A stretch of 64,000 bases of DNA from Capsicum annuum (lineage: Eukaryota; Streptophyta; Magnoliopsida; Solanales; Solanaceae), in the NCBI RefSeq assembly GCF_002878395.1, contig NC_061121.1, forward strand, positions 131,037,046 through 131,101,045. The letters are read 5' to 3'. This document shows, in pieces, positions 1 to 11,610 of this stretch; positions within the stretch are counted from its first letter, which is position 1, and every line of letters starts with the position of its first letter. The notes under the pieces are model-generated. The model was not told the origin of the DNA. It searched no databases and saw only the letters and a program-made list of their open reading frames with translations. Position numbers and translations under genes: made by a program.

Positions 1-490
1 TAGATAAGGATATTATCATTAAAACAGTCACTAAGGAGTCCAACTAAGACCTAAAAATATGGTTCATCAAGTCCATAAATGTTGTTGGGGCATTGGTTGA
101 CCCAAAAGACATCACCAAGAACTCGTAGTAGCTATAATGATTCCATCAAAAAAATAAATCAATCTTAAAGAAAACTATTGCACAATGAAGTAGGTCACAT
201 AAAGCATCGGTATGATGCAGAGGATACTTATTTTTCATAGTCACCTTATTCAATTGCCTATATTCAAACATATATATATAGAACCATCCTCTCTCTTCAC
301 AAATAAAATTGGAGAATTCTAAGGTGAAATACTTAATATTATGAATCTGCTATCCAAATAACCTTGAAGCTAAATATTTAGCTGCTTTAGCTCAATAGGA
401 GCAATAAAAATTAGTTAGGTTCCTTGGTTAAGGTCAATGAACAACTCTATATCATGCTCAAGAAGAAGGCAAGGTAAGGTTGGTAGGAAA
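1..490 (-). pseudogene. Element A reverse transcriptase fragment
   Basis: Ty3/Gypsy RT remnant on the minus strand. Read right to left it shows a DVFPTNL-like N-terminal word near 480, then [36 protein letters not shown] and FMDLMN. These are classic Ty3/Gypsy RT blocks. The stretch that normally links FFKIDL to the [11 protein letters not shown] block (the SGYHQLR region) is deleted near 150-190. Of the catalytic FIDD box only a degraded trace (IISL-like) remains at 1-30, and the window ends there. Stop codons interrupt the first third. The RT would copy element RNA into cDNA in the particle; this copy cannot. Confidence 0.85.
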
Positions 491-679
491 AACATCAACA
501 AAATCATAAACAACAGGAATAACTTTCAATAGGAAAATCATAAACAATAGGAACAGGGTTAAGCAAAAGACTCTCAACACTAACATCTCAAATATAAACA
601 AGGAATGACTTATAACTCCTCGATACCTATCTCCTAGCCCAAATATAAGAAATAATCCCTATTCACGAGCAACTAAAAG

Positions 680-1000
680 AACTATACCACACAATCATGG
701 GTATGTTAGGCATGGCTATAGTAACGGTCTTGGCAAAGAAATCCAAGACCACATGATAAAGGGATAACCAGTCCATGCCCATAATCGTGTTGAAATCCAT
801 TATATCTAACATAACAAGATCAAACTAAGTATCATACTCTCAAATAGTCACCAAACATGATTTATATACCCAATCCACTATTAAAGAATCACCACGAGAG
901 TAGCTACATGTAATGGCATAGATAAATGCAACCAAGACAATCCTAATTAGTGATGCATAATAAGAAAAAATATACTAAAATATGGTTCTCAAATTAAAGA
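680..1000 (-). pseudogene. Element A protease region
   Basis: Degenerate aspartic protease region between gag and RT on the minus strand. The recognisable word is an IMGMDWLSLYHVVLDFFAKTV-like stretch near 720-800, which matches the DVILGMDWL motif that closes the retropepsin domain in this clade. The upstream catalytic D-S/T-G is not legible because of frameshifts. Element B has the same words at 8820-8890. Bases 490-680 join this domain to RT and hold no separate gene. Confidence 0.7.
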
Positions 1001-2330
1001 AAGTAGAAGTTGGTTGATGGTTTACTGAAATCGTTCTTGTAATCATAAAATTTGAAGCCTCAACCAGTAGCCTACTATAAACAACATACGAATATCCCTT
1101 TCTTCTACCAATATGGGTGCTTTTCTCACCACTGTCCTACCTTTCAACCACCATTGTAACCCTAAAGACCACCTCTACAACCTAGTGTTTAATCTCTAGA
1201 TGGAGGTGGTACTAATGTGATTGATTGGATACTCTAACTTAAGGCTTAATTTTTCATATTTAAGACACTCATGAGAGAAATGATCGACCCACAATCATAA
1301 CTATCCCCAAGAACTCCTCTCTATCTAGAAGGTCTGGCTAATTCAAAATGGCTATATTGGCTCGAACACTCAGTCTTTGTACCCTTCAATGGATAAATAC
1401 TCTCTAACTAAGAAAACCACTATCACCGAGATAAACCCTATTTGATATCTAAAGTACTACTTAAATAGGCTTACTAGACTAACCCTAATGGTTATAAGGC
1501 TAATATTGAGGGTACCTATCCTGAAATCCTCAGCCTCTGAATAGTAATTCATTATGACTCCCAATATAACTACCCTAATAATCAAACCTCTTATAATTTT
1601 CCCCGTAGGCCTCGTAATCCATAGCCTCTATAGTATAGACATGATCAGCAATAAAACTAATAAATGTCCTCAAAGTTACCAAACTCTAAGTAGGCATTAG
1701 AGTGATTGTCTCTAGCTCTAAGAAGGCATTGAATCTTCTCATACTCTATAGGCAGAATTATATTAGCATGCCTTTCCAGCTCATAAAACCTTACCTCATA
1801 TTACATAATAGTTATATAACCTTGCCTTAGTCCAAAAAATGCATGTCTAAGGCACTCACATATGTTGCAAGGCATGTACTTCTCTACGAAAGCCTCGAAG
1901 AACTGATTCCAAGTAATATGGAGAGATCAAACTTGCTTTAATTCAAGATAACCCCTCCACCACTATCTCACTACTCTATCTAGATAATAAGTAGTATAAT
2001 CCACTATGTGTGACTCAACCATCCCAAAATTACTTAGCTTCTCCTTGCAATTATTAAGTAACTCAAAAGAATCCTCTGTTGGGGCCCCAAAAAACTTGGG
2101 TAGAGTCTATATTAGAAACTAACCCATAATATTCTTCTCCTTTATAATTTTAATTGGTTGGTTAACTGCCGACTATAAAAATACTTATGTTGGAAGAACC
2201 TCAGCCATAGGAGTCACAATTACAAGATACTTCCCTAAATCAATACCAGCCCATGTTTTTGTCAGTGACCTATTATTTGGCGAACTACCAACTAACCCCA
2301 AAAACTAAACCATTTCATTATTGAGAAAAA
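1000..2330 (-). pseudogene. Element A gag
   Basis: Gag nucleocapsid and capsid remnant on the minus strand. The clearest part, near 1700-2130, translates as KFFGAPTEDSFELLNNC, then VDYTTYYLDRVVRWW and WNQFFEAFVEKYMP, all standard capsid-domain words of Tekay/Del gag. A degraded zinc knuckle (SYDCGSIIS) lies near 1290-1320, followed by a Gly-rich tail at about 1130-1210. Frameshifts occur between blocks. The leader between gag and the primer site (2331-2762) has no coding signal. Confidence 0.75.
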
Positions 2331-2762
2331 AAAAAGATATAAAGCCGTGTAGGCCCTAGGCTACCCCTTGGCCCACCTATTATTATGGTGATTGAATCTA
2401 TAGTGTTATCTCTAGATCAAGAGTCATAATAGGATTTGGTGATCTGATTCGAGTTAGGGATAAATCTCTCACCTACCCTCAACCTCGGGTTTGATCTCTA
2501 CCTCTAACTAGAGCTCTAGCAATATACTCAGGGTCTTGGTTCCCAAGTACCATACACCGTATCCTAATCATATGCAAAAGAGTAAAACAAATTAGAATCG
2601 AGAAAAGAATATAAACACAACACACAAAAGTGAACCAAAAAGAAAAAATTTACTTAGAAATGTCTTGTAGTCCCTAGAAGATAAGATATCAATGTCTTCA
2701 TACTGATCTGGGAGACTTTTACTAAACACTGACTCATTTACCAATGATATTGTTAAACCTAA

Positions 2763-2776
2763 CTCTAATACCAAGC
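2763..2776 (-). promoter_or_regulatory. Element A primer binding site (tRNA-iMet type)
   Basis: On the minus strand the LTR end TTGTGACA is followed by GC and then TGGTATTAGAG. This differs by one base from the usual initiator-Met primer site TGGTATCAGAG. It fixes the LTR end at 2777 and the transcription direction as minus. Confidence 0.85.
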
Positions 2777-2891
2777 TGTCACAATCCAACTTCTCAAGTC
2801 ATGATGACATCTACTTTAGCCCAATAATATATAAGCCAAGTAATAGACTATAATGACAAGTAATGGTATAATAGGCATAAGATAAAGAAAA

Positions 2892-3320
2892 ATAAGAATG
2901 AAACTAATACATAAAAATAATATAGGTAGATGAAGAAAATGTACATATATAACATGTTGTACAAAAGAGGAAAGAGAATAAAATATACAAAATAAAACCT
3001 TCCAAGACTTGTTAAGGCTGGTACAAGAGCTAATATAACATAAATAAAGAGTACTAGACAGTATCCATATCAAAATAGAAGGAGTATTAGCTCCAAACTC
3101 TAGATAAGAATGAAACTAATACATAAAAATAATATAGGTAGAAGAAGAAAATATGTACATATATAACATACTGTACAAAAGAGGAAAGAGGTTAAAATAT
3201 ACAAAATGGTACCTTCCAAGACTTATTAAAGCCTATACAAGAGCCAATTTAAATAAAATGAAGAGTACTAAAGAGTATCCATATAAAAATAGAAGAAAGA
3301 GGATCAGCTCCAAACTCTAG
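2892..3320. repeat. Tandem duplication, 212-bp unit, two copies
   Basis: The unit beginning ATAAGAATGAAACTAATAC occurs at 2892 and again at 3104, a 212-bp period. The second copy ends with CCAAACTCTAG near 3320. The copies differ by scattered substitutions and short indels, so the duplication is not recent. It lies inside the A LTR. Confidence 0.9.
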
Positions 3321-3676
3321 AAAGTTCAAACCATCTCTAAATCAGTAGCAAAACTAGAGGATAATGTCAGTAAAGATGGCTCTTACTCGAATTTGCATTA
3401 ACAAAATGATGTAAAAGTTCAATATGATTAACAAAGCAATGGGTATTTAGAAAGTATCATAATTAAAGAATAAATAAAGAGGAGAGTGTAAGATAAGTCA
3501 ATAGTCAAAAAGTAGACATGTAAATATCAAGCTATTGTTATTTATTAAAGAGGATCCCTAACTATATAAATATAGTATAAACATCTAATAAAACATTGAC
3601 CCTTAAAAGCCCATCCAAATTTGGCATAATACTACACTAATACCATAATTTGGCACAATCAGGAGAAAGGGTAAGC

Positions 3677-3681
3677 CTAGC
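3677..3681. repeat. Target-site duplication of element B, left copy
   Basis: CTAGC immediately before the B 5' LTR (TATAATGACCC). The identical CTAGC follows the B 3' LTR at 15219-15223. Confidence 0.9.
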
Positions 3682-4434
3682 TATAATGACCCTCCAGGTT
3701 ATTTTCTATATTTCTGCTCATTTTTACAATTTTTAGATTTTCTATAGCTACCCCAAGTCATTTATGAATTGCTAGAACTAGAAGTGTGCTTACCGGCCAG
3801 TTTATTTAGTTTTTAGAGTTAATTCCTTATTTTAGAGCCTTCATGGGTTCAAATTGGATACCAAGTAAGAACTTCAGTCAAACAACCTTATAGGCCAATT
3901 TTTACATTTCTAATTATCTCCAAACAACTTAAGCTAGGTGTATCCTTGGTTTGGATCCTAAGGTTTCTAACTCATTTAGGGCTATTAGCCAAAGTTAAGA
4001 AAATAGAAAGTGGGTGAGGGACCCACTTTCCATTGAAACAACCTTGGATAGAAATTGCATATTTTCCATTGAGGTCATAATGTTTAATTTGATAGGGTGG
4101 TATGGTTAATTTACATATATGGGATTCAAGATGAATCTCGAGGAATCGATGGAGACTCAAAAAAAGTTCCAAATATTCAGCTGGTGCATAATAACTGGTG
4201 TGACCGTTAAAAAGGCCCTTTGGGTGCTTTAGTAAAGGATACTTTAGCAACCCTAGCTCAACCAACAGGTACTACTTTGCAGTGTCGTGCCTCTTTAGAA
4301 GCTATCAAAAAAGTAGATGATGGTCTACTTTTGTAGCCTGGCTTGTAGAGATGGGTACCTCTTTAGCGGCACCCAGGAGCTTTATCAGTGACCGTTAAAG
4401 AGGACCAAGGCTTGCTTTTATGGCACCTGATTCT

Positions 4435-4442
4435 TATAAATT
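4435..4442 (+). promoter_or_regulatory. Putative TATA box of element B 5' LTR
   Basis: TATAAATT about 750 bp into the LTR, just downstream of the U3 word cluster. The 3' LTR has CATATAATT at the equivalent place (12715-12723). The position fits an LTR promoter; activity is not shown. Confidence 0.5.
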
Positions 4443-5396
4443 CCCTATTTTACATGATTTCTTTCCACTTTTATCGATTCTCAAGATAGTAAAACCCTAA
4501 AGAGTGTGAAACTTTAGGAGAATCATTTCTGGGTTGTTTTGGAGCTTGGGTAATGTCAATTTATGTGTTTTTTCTGCAAATTTATGGTAAGATCCCCCTT
4601 AATTACAGGATTTAATTCTCCATTCTTATCTAAAATCTGTAAAATCTTGGTTTCTTTATTTTAGCACCATTATAGCTTAGAAATCACCCATTTTTTAGGG
4701 TAATTATTCCTTAAGAATAAAGGAGCTTTGTGTTGGTTTCAAAAGTAAAATTTTGTAAATGGGCCTACTATGAGATTTTTACATAACTTTGTACCTAAAG
4801 TATATTGGTAAAATATGGGCCTCATTGTTCTCGTATTGATGTGTCTATTGTGATTTTGATAGCACGATACCATGAAGAAGCTTCTCGAAAAGGAAATTAG
4901 TGGTTTAGTGAATTCTCCAGGCTTTTTTTTGACATCCAGGTTGTCTAGGATTACAGTTTATATATTGAGCTATTCTAGTATATTTCTGATATTATTCTGT
5001 ATATATGGTGGGGCTTAGGTGTTGGAGGTATGATTGAAGATATTCATGTTAGTTGTAATATTTATGATATCTTGAAACTATAATATAGGCGTAATTAACT
5101 TAGTTACTCATGTTTTAGAGATAATTGCTATATTAGGTCTAGTTATGGTTTATTTCACATCTACAATAAGTTTAGGTACCCTATCCTAGTTCAAGGTATA
5201 GTTTGCCTAAAATAGATTTTGAGAATTAAAAGTGGGTCGATTCATCCCACCATAGGCTAAGATTGTGTTAGCTATTGTAGACCATTTTTCACATATTACA
5301 CTCTTATAAATGATTATGTTTGGGCCTTGAGAATATCAAATATAAATGAGTATGTTAGTTGGATTTTGGAGGTTGAAGCTAATTTTGAACATTAAT

Positions 5397-5720
5397 GATA
5401 TGGCTTATAGATATGACTAATAATATGGCTTATAGTCATGAATAATAATATGTCTTATAGATATGATTAGTGATATGGCTTATAGCCATGATTAGTAATA
5501 TGGCTTATAGTTATGATTAATGAATATCTTAAAGTTATAATTAATGATATGTCTTCTAGCCATGATTAATGATATGTCTTATAGTTATGATTAATGATAT
5601 TACAGTTATTATTAATGATGTGTCTTATTTATATGAGTATAGATATGGCTTATAGATATGATTAGTCATATGACTTGTATATATGATTATTGTTATGACT
5701 TACTAATATGACTTTTTAAA
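5397..5720. repeat. Minisatellite in element B 5' LTR, ~25-bp unit
   Basis: About 13 degenerate head-to-tail copies of a unit close to ATATGTCTTATAG plus TTATGATTAATG. After about 5720 it fades into a looser ATGGTTTAT/TTGGTATG-rich stretch up to roughly 5930. The 3' LTR has the same array with more copies. Confidence 0.9.
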
Positions 5721-6837
5721 TGGCTTGTAAACATGATTATTGGCATGACTTAATAGATATGGTATTGGTATTGGTATATTTTATGGACATAGGTATAAAT
5801 ATGACCTATCAATATGATTCTTGGTCTAGCGTATAAGGATAAGTAAAGGGGTGGTTTATTGATTTAGTTTATGGAGGTAGTTTATCGACATTGCTTATTG
5901 GTATGGTTCATTTGTATAGTTTATAAATACGAGCACCAGTTCAAGTCTGACAATTGATGATAATGGTGATGATATCAATAATATGAGTTCCAGATGTCTA
6001 ATGATAATATTGATGATGCGATTGAGTTTTAGTTCAAGTATGGCCTTGGGAGTAATTTACAACATGATACAGTTTAGATGGATTCCTTTTTATGGAATGA
6101 TGAATTGGTAAAGTATGGTTATTCAGATATTTTGTCTCCTTGAGTGTACCCTCTAGGCTTATGGGGGCCTACATTAGGTTATTTACTTTTCCACTCTATT
6201 AACTTATGGGGGATAATCTTGTAGTTATAGTTATGTGATCTTACATTACTATTTCTTATATATTTACTTATTCATGTACAATTATGTAGGATTTTATTTC
6301 TAGGTTTGCCTCTTTTACCTTAACTTAGCTTATTTATCTTTCATCTCTATTGTACTTATATTATGATTTAGCTCAAATTGCCGATGATGCCAACTTTTGG
6401 TACTCATATTACACTTATATACCCTTTTGGTGTAGATCCAATTACTAATTAGCGTTGCTCATTTCACGATAGTGCTGAGTTAATTTTGGAGATTAGGTGA
6501 TCTCTTAGAGTTGGAGTTATTATTTTTCTTTCTAAGTATATATGTATAGTCTTTTATTTTAAAGACAAGTCATATTTGACTATTCAATATTTATTCTTTA
6601 TTTGTAGTTGTTTTTGTACGGACATTACTAAGTCTTGAGATGTTTGTTTCCCTTCAATCTATCAAGTAGATTATTATGATTTTTATTGTTATTTTAAGTT
6701 TTTAATTGTTGATCTCTGGTTTTTAGGCCATTTTTCACCAAGTTAAACCATTTCTTATAGCTCTGGACTATAGTTTGGCTTACTTACTATTGGATAAGGT
6801 AGGTGACATCATGACTCAGAAATTGGTTGTGAAAAAT

Positions 6838-6848
6838 CAGTATTTGAG
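6838..6848 (+). promoter_or_regulatory. Element B primer binding site (degraded)
   Basis: CAGTATTTGAG follows the LTR end by three bases, where element A has TGGTATTAGAG. The next bases (TTAGGTTT) also match A's leader. It is a decayed tRNA-iMet primer site. The leader from here to about 7440 (600 bp) has no legible coding signal. Confidence 0.75.
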
Positions 6849-7439
6849 TTAGGTTTCACCGATATTATTGGTACAATAGAATATGTCTAGTGTACTCTCA
6901 CAGATCACAACAATGGAGTTCATTTCTTATTTTCGAGAGTCTATATGACATTCTTAGGAGTTTTTCACTTGTTTAACTCATTTCATGATAAGTGTATGAG
7001 TTGGTTTCTAAGGGATTCCCTTGGTTTCACTTTCTCATAGATTGTTAGAATATGTACTATTGCTACATGAGATAAGGTCCCCAAGACTGAGCCTAGGGAT
7101 CTTATTTCTTTTGGTGGAAAATTTAGATATTATGGACAACCTTAAGATGGTTCCATAGAAAAGGGGCGAGGATAGGGGGCCTTCACCAAGCCTTATTCCT
7201 TCTCCCAAGCTAGAGATTCTTTTTACCATCCAGTGGTGGACCAGGGACATACCCAGGCTTTATTGGGGTATATTTACTTTTTGGTGCACAGAGATACTTT
7301 GGTTTAACTTTTGGAATTGGTTGGTTGTGCATCATTTAATAGTGCATAATCTAGATATCAGAGTGGTACTAAGGTGGCAGTTCAGCCTATAGCTGTACCT
7401 TCTAGAGTTGAGGTCCCTTCTTTGCTGGAGGTTGCTAGC

Positions 7440-8560
7440 TGGTAGCTATTCAATCGATAGTTTCCCAGCCTACTATGTTTTTGGAGGAGCATAAAATATT
7501 GGGTAGATTCTTGAGATTGGCTTTACCTATGTTTTCTGGTGCATCAAGCAAGAATGCATGAGTTCTTGATTACTTCTGAGGATAGGATCCATAATTTGTT
7601 CCTAGATAAGACTCTTGGTATGGATTACACTCCTTTTTAGTAAGACTTGGCAGCTCAACATTATTAGAGAGGTCATCTTAATTCTAGCCCAGCTGGATCT
7701 CCCCCATTGGTATAGATTCTATTCTCCAAGATCTTCTTGGAGAAGTATATTTCTTAAAATCTCAAGAATTATTTGGGGGATTAGTTCTCGAGGTTGGTCC
7801 AGGGACCCATGATTGTTTTAAAGTATGAAGCTTAATTTTATGAGTTGGATAGACTTGCTACTTTTAGTCTATCTTTTAAGTATGAAAGGGTTAGTTTCTT
7901 TATCTAAGGATCGAGAGTTCATCTTCGTATATCAACATACAATTTGGTTATTATAGGTAGGTCTTTTACTAAGATTTCTAATCAATCATAGCTTATGAAC
8001 AAGATCCATTACAAGGCCAAAAGTGGCAGTGAGAAGAGGATGTAATAACTGGGTGAGTTTAGTAGGAGTCATATTAGCTCATAGTTCAAAGGTACTATTT
8101 CTTAAGGTAGGTACCCCTTATGTCACTGTATCAATATTGAGACTAGTCTAGTGAATCTATTCAAGCCACACTTTAGATTACTAATGGAGGCCAATCTAGC
8201 TTCACTTATTTTCCTGGCGAAGGTCATGGCCAATCTTGAAGGGGTTTATTTTCTAGCAATTGTAGTCGTGGCTGTTATTTTGGATCATCCAAATCTTCTA
8301 GTTTTAGTTCAGGTTAGGACATGTTATAGTTGTACAACTTTTGGTAATTTTTCAATACAGCGATTGTTCCTTCCATTCAGAGTATTCCATAAATTTGGGT
8401 AGTTTTTCCCCTAACTAGAGGTGGTATGCATAGTCGTAGGGGTAGTACCTAGTGTGCTCATGAAGGTTCTCAGGAAGGTAGGATAGGAGGTCGGTCAGGA
8501 GGCAGTCGGGTCATAGGCATTATCAGTTGTATACAGTGCCTGCTAGTCCCAAGGCTAAGT
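7440..8560 (+). pseudogene. Element B gag
   Basis: Plus-strand gag remnant. Near 7490-7600 it reads EHKILGRFLRLALPMFSGAS and then EMHEFLITSEDRIHNL, the start of the Tekay/Del capsid domain. A degraded knuckle (RTCYSCTTFGNFS) lies at 8316-8355, with its last His and Cys lost. It is followed by a Gly/Arg-rich tail near 8410-8520. Several frameshifts and stops separate the blocks. The role would be capsid and RNA packaging. Confidence 0.75.
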
Positions 8561-8579
8561 CTTTAAATTATGTGATTAT

Positions 8580-8890
8580 AGGTATGATTTTAGTGTACCA
8601 TCAGTTGGTTGTTACTATATTTAATCCGGGATCCACTTATTCTGATGAGTCTTCTTATTATTGGAGTTATCTTGGCATTTATTATTTGTGTCATTAGGTG
8701 TATCTACTTATGTGGGTGATTTTTTTATAGTGGATCAAGCTTTCAGATTCTGTGTTGTGACTATTCAAGAGTTTGATACTCATATTGATCTTATTATATT
8801 AAATATTATGGATTTTGATGTGAATTTTAGAAAGGACTGATTATCCCACTATCAGGCAGTCCTGGATTTTTTTGCAAAGACTGTTACCGT
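8580..8890 (+). pseudogene. Element B protease region
   Basis: Aspartic protease remnant: an FNPGSTYS-like word near 8620-8645 stands where this clade has DxGST/S, followed by ILNIMDFDVNF near 8797-8830 and LDFFAKTVTVAMP near 8860-8900. Stops and a shift lie between them. It would cut the Gag-Pol polyprotein. Confidence 0.7.
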
Positions 8891-8989
8891 AGCCATGCCT
8901 GGCATACCCTTGATCATGCATCAGGTAGAATTAAGTTATAAACCATGGGGATTATTTCCTATATTTATGGAAGAAGGATTATTTTGAGG

Positions 8990-9940
8990 GGTTGCGAGTC
9001 CTATCTTGCTTATATTTGTGTGTTATTGCGGAGAGTCCATTACCTGACTCTGTTCCTATAGTTTATGTGTTTTCTAATATATTCCCTACTAATCTATATG
9101 GCTTTCCTCCTAGGCATAGTATTGAGTTTGTTATTAATCTTGTGTTGGGCACCCAACCTATTTCTATGGCTCCTTACATATGGCTCCTACCAAGCTTAAG
9201 GAAATAAATTGTTATTCAGGATCTTCTTGGTAAGGGTTTTATTAGACCAAGTGTGTCTCCTTAGGGATCTTCTGAGTTATTTGTGAAGAAGAAGGATGGT
9301 TCCATACATATGTATATTTATTATAGGTATTATAATAAGGTGATAGTGAAGGATTTGTATTGTATACCTCATATTGATGATTTGTTTTATCAGCTTTAGG
9401 GAGCAGCGGTGTTCTCTAAGATTGATTTAAGGTTCGGTTAGAATTAGTTGAGCTTCATGTGAGGATATCCCAAAGATAGCCTTTTGGATCAATTATGGTC
9501 ATTATGTGTTCTTAATAATGTCCTTTGGGTTGACTAATTACTCATCAACGTTTATGATGTTGATGAACTGTGTGTTCAGACCTTATCTGGATTCTTTTGT
9601 GATTGTGTTCATCGATAACATCCTGTTTACTCGAGGAGTAGAGAGGAGCGTATTCAGCATTTGAGAATTGTGCTCTGGACTTTGAGGGATCATATGTTTT
9701 TTGTTAAATTCTCCAAGTGTGAGTTTTGGCTTGAGTCGGTGACATTTCTTTGACATGTAGTGTCTAAGGATGGGATTATGATAGACTGAGCAAAGATCGA
9801 ACCTATTCATTATTGGTCCAAGAATACAACTCCAACTGAGGTTCATAGCCTTATTTGTTTGGCCAATTACTATAGGCAGTTCAGTGAGAGTTTTGCTACC
9901 ATTACAATGTCAATGACTAGATTAACTCAGAAGGAGGTTT
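8990..9940 (+). pseudogene. Element B reverse transcriptase
   Basis: Ty3/Gypsy RT remnant. It opens with VFSNIFPTNLYGFPP and IEFVINLVLGTQPIS, followed by KGFIRPSVSP, FVKKKDGSIHM, YYNKVIVKDLY and HIDDLFYQL, with SKIDL near 9420. The catalytic box at about 9601-9625 reads VIVFIDNIL, so the second Asp of FIDD is replaced by Asn, probably a G-to-A change. Downstream are FVKFSKCEFWLESVTFL and a TPTEVHSLICLANYYRQF word linking to RNase H. Stops and frameshifts occur throughout. Confidence 0.9.
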
Positions 9941-9954
9941 CTTTTTAATAGTCC

Positions 9955-10420
9955 ATGGAGTGTGAGTCGAGCTTTGGAAAACATAAGGGATTTCCCACTT
10001 TATCTCTTATTTTGGCTCTTTCTATTGAAGGCAAGGGATTGATTATGTATTGCGATGCTTTTGGTATTGGTTCTGGTTGTGGATTGATACAGCAGGGTTG
10101 TGTTATTGCTTCTGTGTTGAGACAGCTAAAGGTGGACGAGCATAAATACCCTACTCATGATTTGGAGTTAAAGGTGGTTGCTTTCACTCTTAAGGTTTAA
10201 CTACATTATCTCTATGGTATCATTGTGAGATATTAATAGATTATTATAGTCTTCAATATCTTATCACCGAGAGGAGCTAAATTCTAGGTAGTATAGATAG
10301 ACTGACTTGCTTAAGGATTATGACATTTTTATCTTGTATTATCCAGGCAAGGAGAACGTGCTAGCACACACCTTGGGCCAGAAGTTAATCAATATAGGTA
10401 ACTTGGCTTGTATTTAAATT
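9955..10420 (+). pseudogene. Element B RNase H
   Basis: RNase H remnant after RT. The best stretch reads MYCDAFGIGSGCGLIQQGCV, ending HKYPTHDLELKVVAF, where the family has VYCDAS...THDLELAAVVFAL. The first catalytic Asp (in YCDA) and the Glu in DLEL are present. The C-terminal ADALSR word is degraded near 10360-10385. An 81-codon frame from 9955 to 10200 is open. Confidence 0.85.
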
Positions 10421-10429
10421 TCGTAGAGG

Positions 10430-11610
10430 TCGTTGGCATAGGACATTTAGTACTTAGCTAACATGATGTAGTGACTTGATATTTTAGACCCTAAGAGGAT
10501 TCTCGCTAGTATTGAGGCGAGGTCATCATTATTTGACTAGATTCAGAGTCATCAATAAGAGGATAAGAGGCTTTGTATTATTCATGATCAGACTTTGTGT
10601 TTTGAGGGTTAATGATTTAATTTAGTCAATTCTGCATAAGTCCCACAACTCCTAATATTCTATTCACCCGAGTATAATAAAGATGAATGGAGATTTGGGG
10701 CAGCATTATTGGTGGAGTTGTGTGAAGAAAGATCTGGAAAACTTTGTAGATCGTTACCTACGTTGTCATTAGGAGAAGGTCGAGCGTTAGAGACCTGGTG
10801 GCTTAATTTAGAGATTGCCCATTCTCGAGTGGAAATAGGAGCAGATTAACATGGACTTTGTTAGTGGGTTGCCTCTTACTTTCCATGGTTCCAATGGTAG
10901 TCGGGTCAATATGGATCAGCTGACCATATCAACATACTTTATTCCTATTCAGATGATGTTCAGTTCTGAGAGGTTGGCTTATATATATGTTACTAAGATA
11001 GTCCATTTGAATGGTATGCCTATATCTATCATTTCAGATTGAGGCTCAGGTTTACTTTTAGTCTTTGTATAGATTTTCTAGAAAAGTTAGGTACTAAGGT
11101 GGATCTTAGTACAACCTTTCATCCTTAGACCAATGGCCCATCGCAATAGACTATTTAGGTTCTCGAAGATATGCTTAGAGCCTGTGTTATGAATTTTGGG
11201 GGTCAGTGGAAGCAACACTTACTTTTGTCAGAGTTCATTTATAATAATAACTATCAATTGAGTACTGAGATGGTACCTTTTAAGGAGTTATATGATATGT
11301 GATGCCGTTCTTTGATTAGATGGTTTGAAACTTTTGAAACACAACCTCGTAGTACTGACTGGCTTCAGGAGTCATCAGATAGTCAAGGTTAGTCAAGAAA
11401 GTTTAAGGGAAGCTCAGAGTAGGCAGAAGTCTTATGAAGATTGTAGACTTTATGCCTTAAAATTTAGAGTTTATGATAGGTTATTCCTTTGTGTATCACC
11501 TATGAAGGTCGTGATGAGTTTTGGGAGGAAGGGCAAGCTCAGCATTAAATATACTAGACCCTTTGAGATTCTTCGCATAGTCGATTAGGTAGCTTAAGAG
11601 TTAGCCTTAC
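10430..11610 (+). pseudogene. Element B integrase
   Basis: Integrase remnant. An HHCC-like N-terminal part near 10640-10780 is followed by core words MDFVSGLPLTFHGSNG (10851), YVTKIVHLNGMPISIISD (to 11042), then a QWKQHLLLSEFIYNN-like region with the WRPSL-like helix. The C-terminal domain reads QSRQKSYEDCRLYALKFRVYD and GKLSIKYTRPFEILRIVD (11405-11588). Stops break the core, so it cannot insert cDNA. Confidence 0.88.

Larger units (their letters stand above)
2777..3681 (-). repeat. Element A 5' LTR, R/U5 side
   Basis: 3'-terminal part of the A LTR, from TTGTGACA at 2777 up to the insertion point of element B. It has no coding signal and includes a 212-bp tandem duplication. The last five bases (3677-3681, CTAGC) are the target site copied when B inserted. 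The continuation is at 15219. Confidence 0.8.
3682..6834 (+). repeat. Element B 5' LTR
   Basis: 3153-bp LTR aligned along its length with 11944-15218. From left to right it holds a U3 with repeated TTTAGCGG/GACCGTTAAAG-like words (4190-4420), a TATA-like TATAAATT at 4435-4442, R/U5, a 25-bp minisatellite (5397-5720) and the end at 6834. The ORF at 3972-4265 minus is a chance frame in U3, not a gene. Confidence 0.92.

Noticed and set aside
3972..4265. 97-codon minus-strand ORF in the B 5' LTR
   Set aside because: It lies in U3, is not conserved in the 3' LTR copy at 12230-12540, and has no domain.
5397..5720. CRISPR-like array
   Set aside because: The repeats are contiguous with no unique spacers, and the sequence is a plant LTR; it is a minisatellite.
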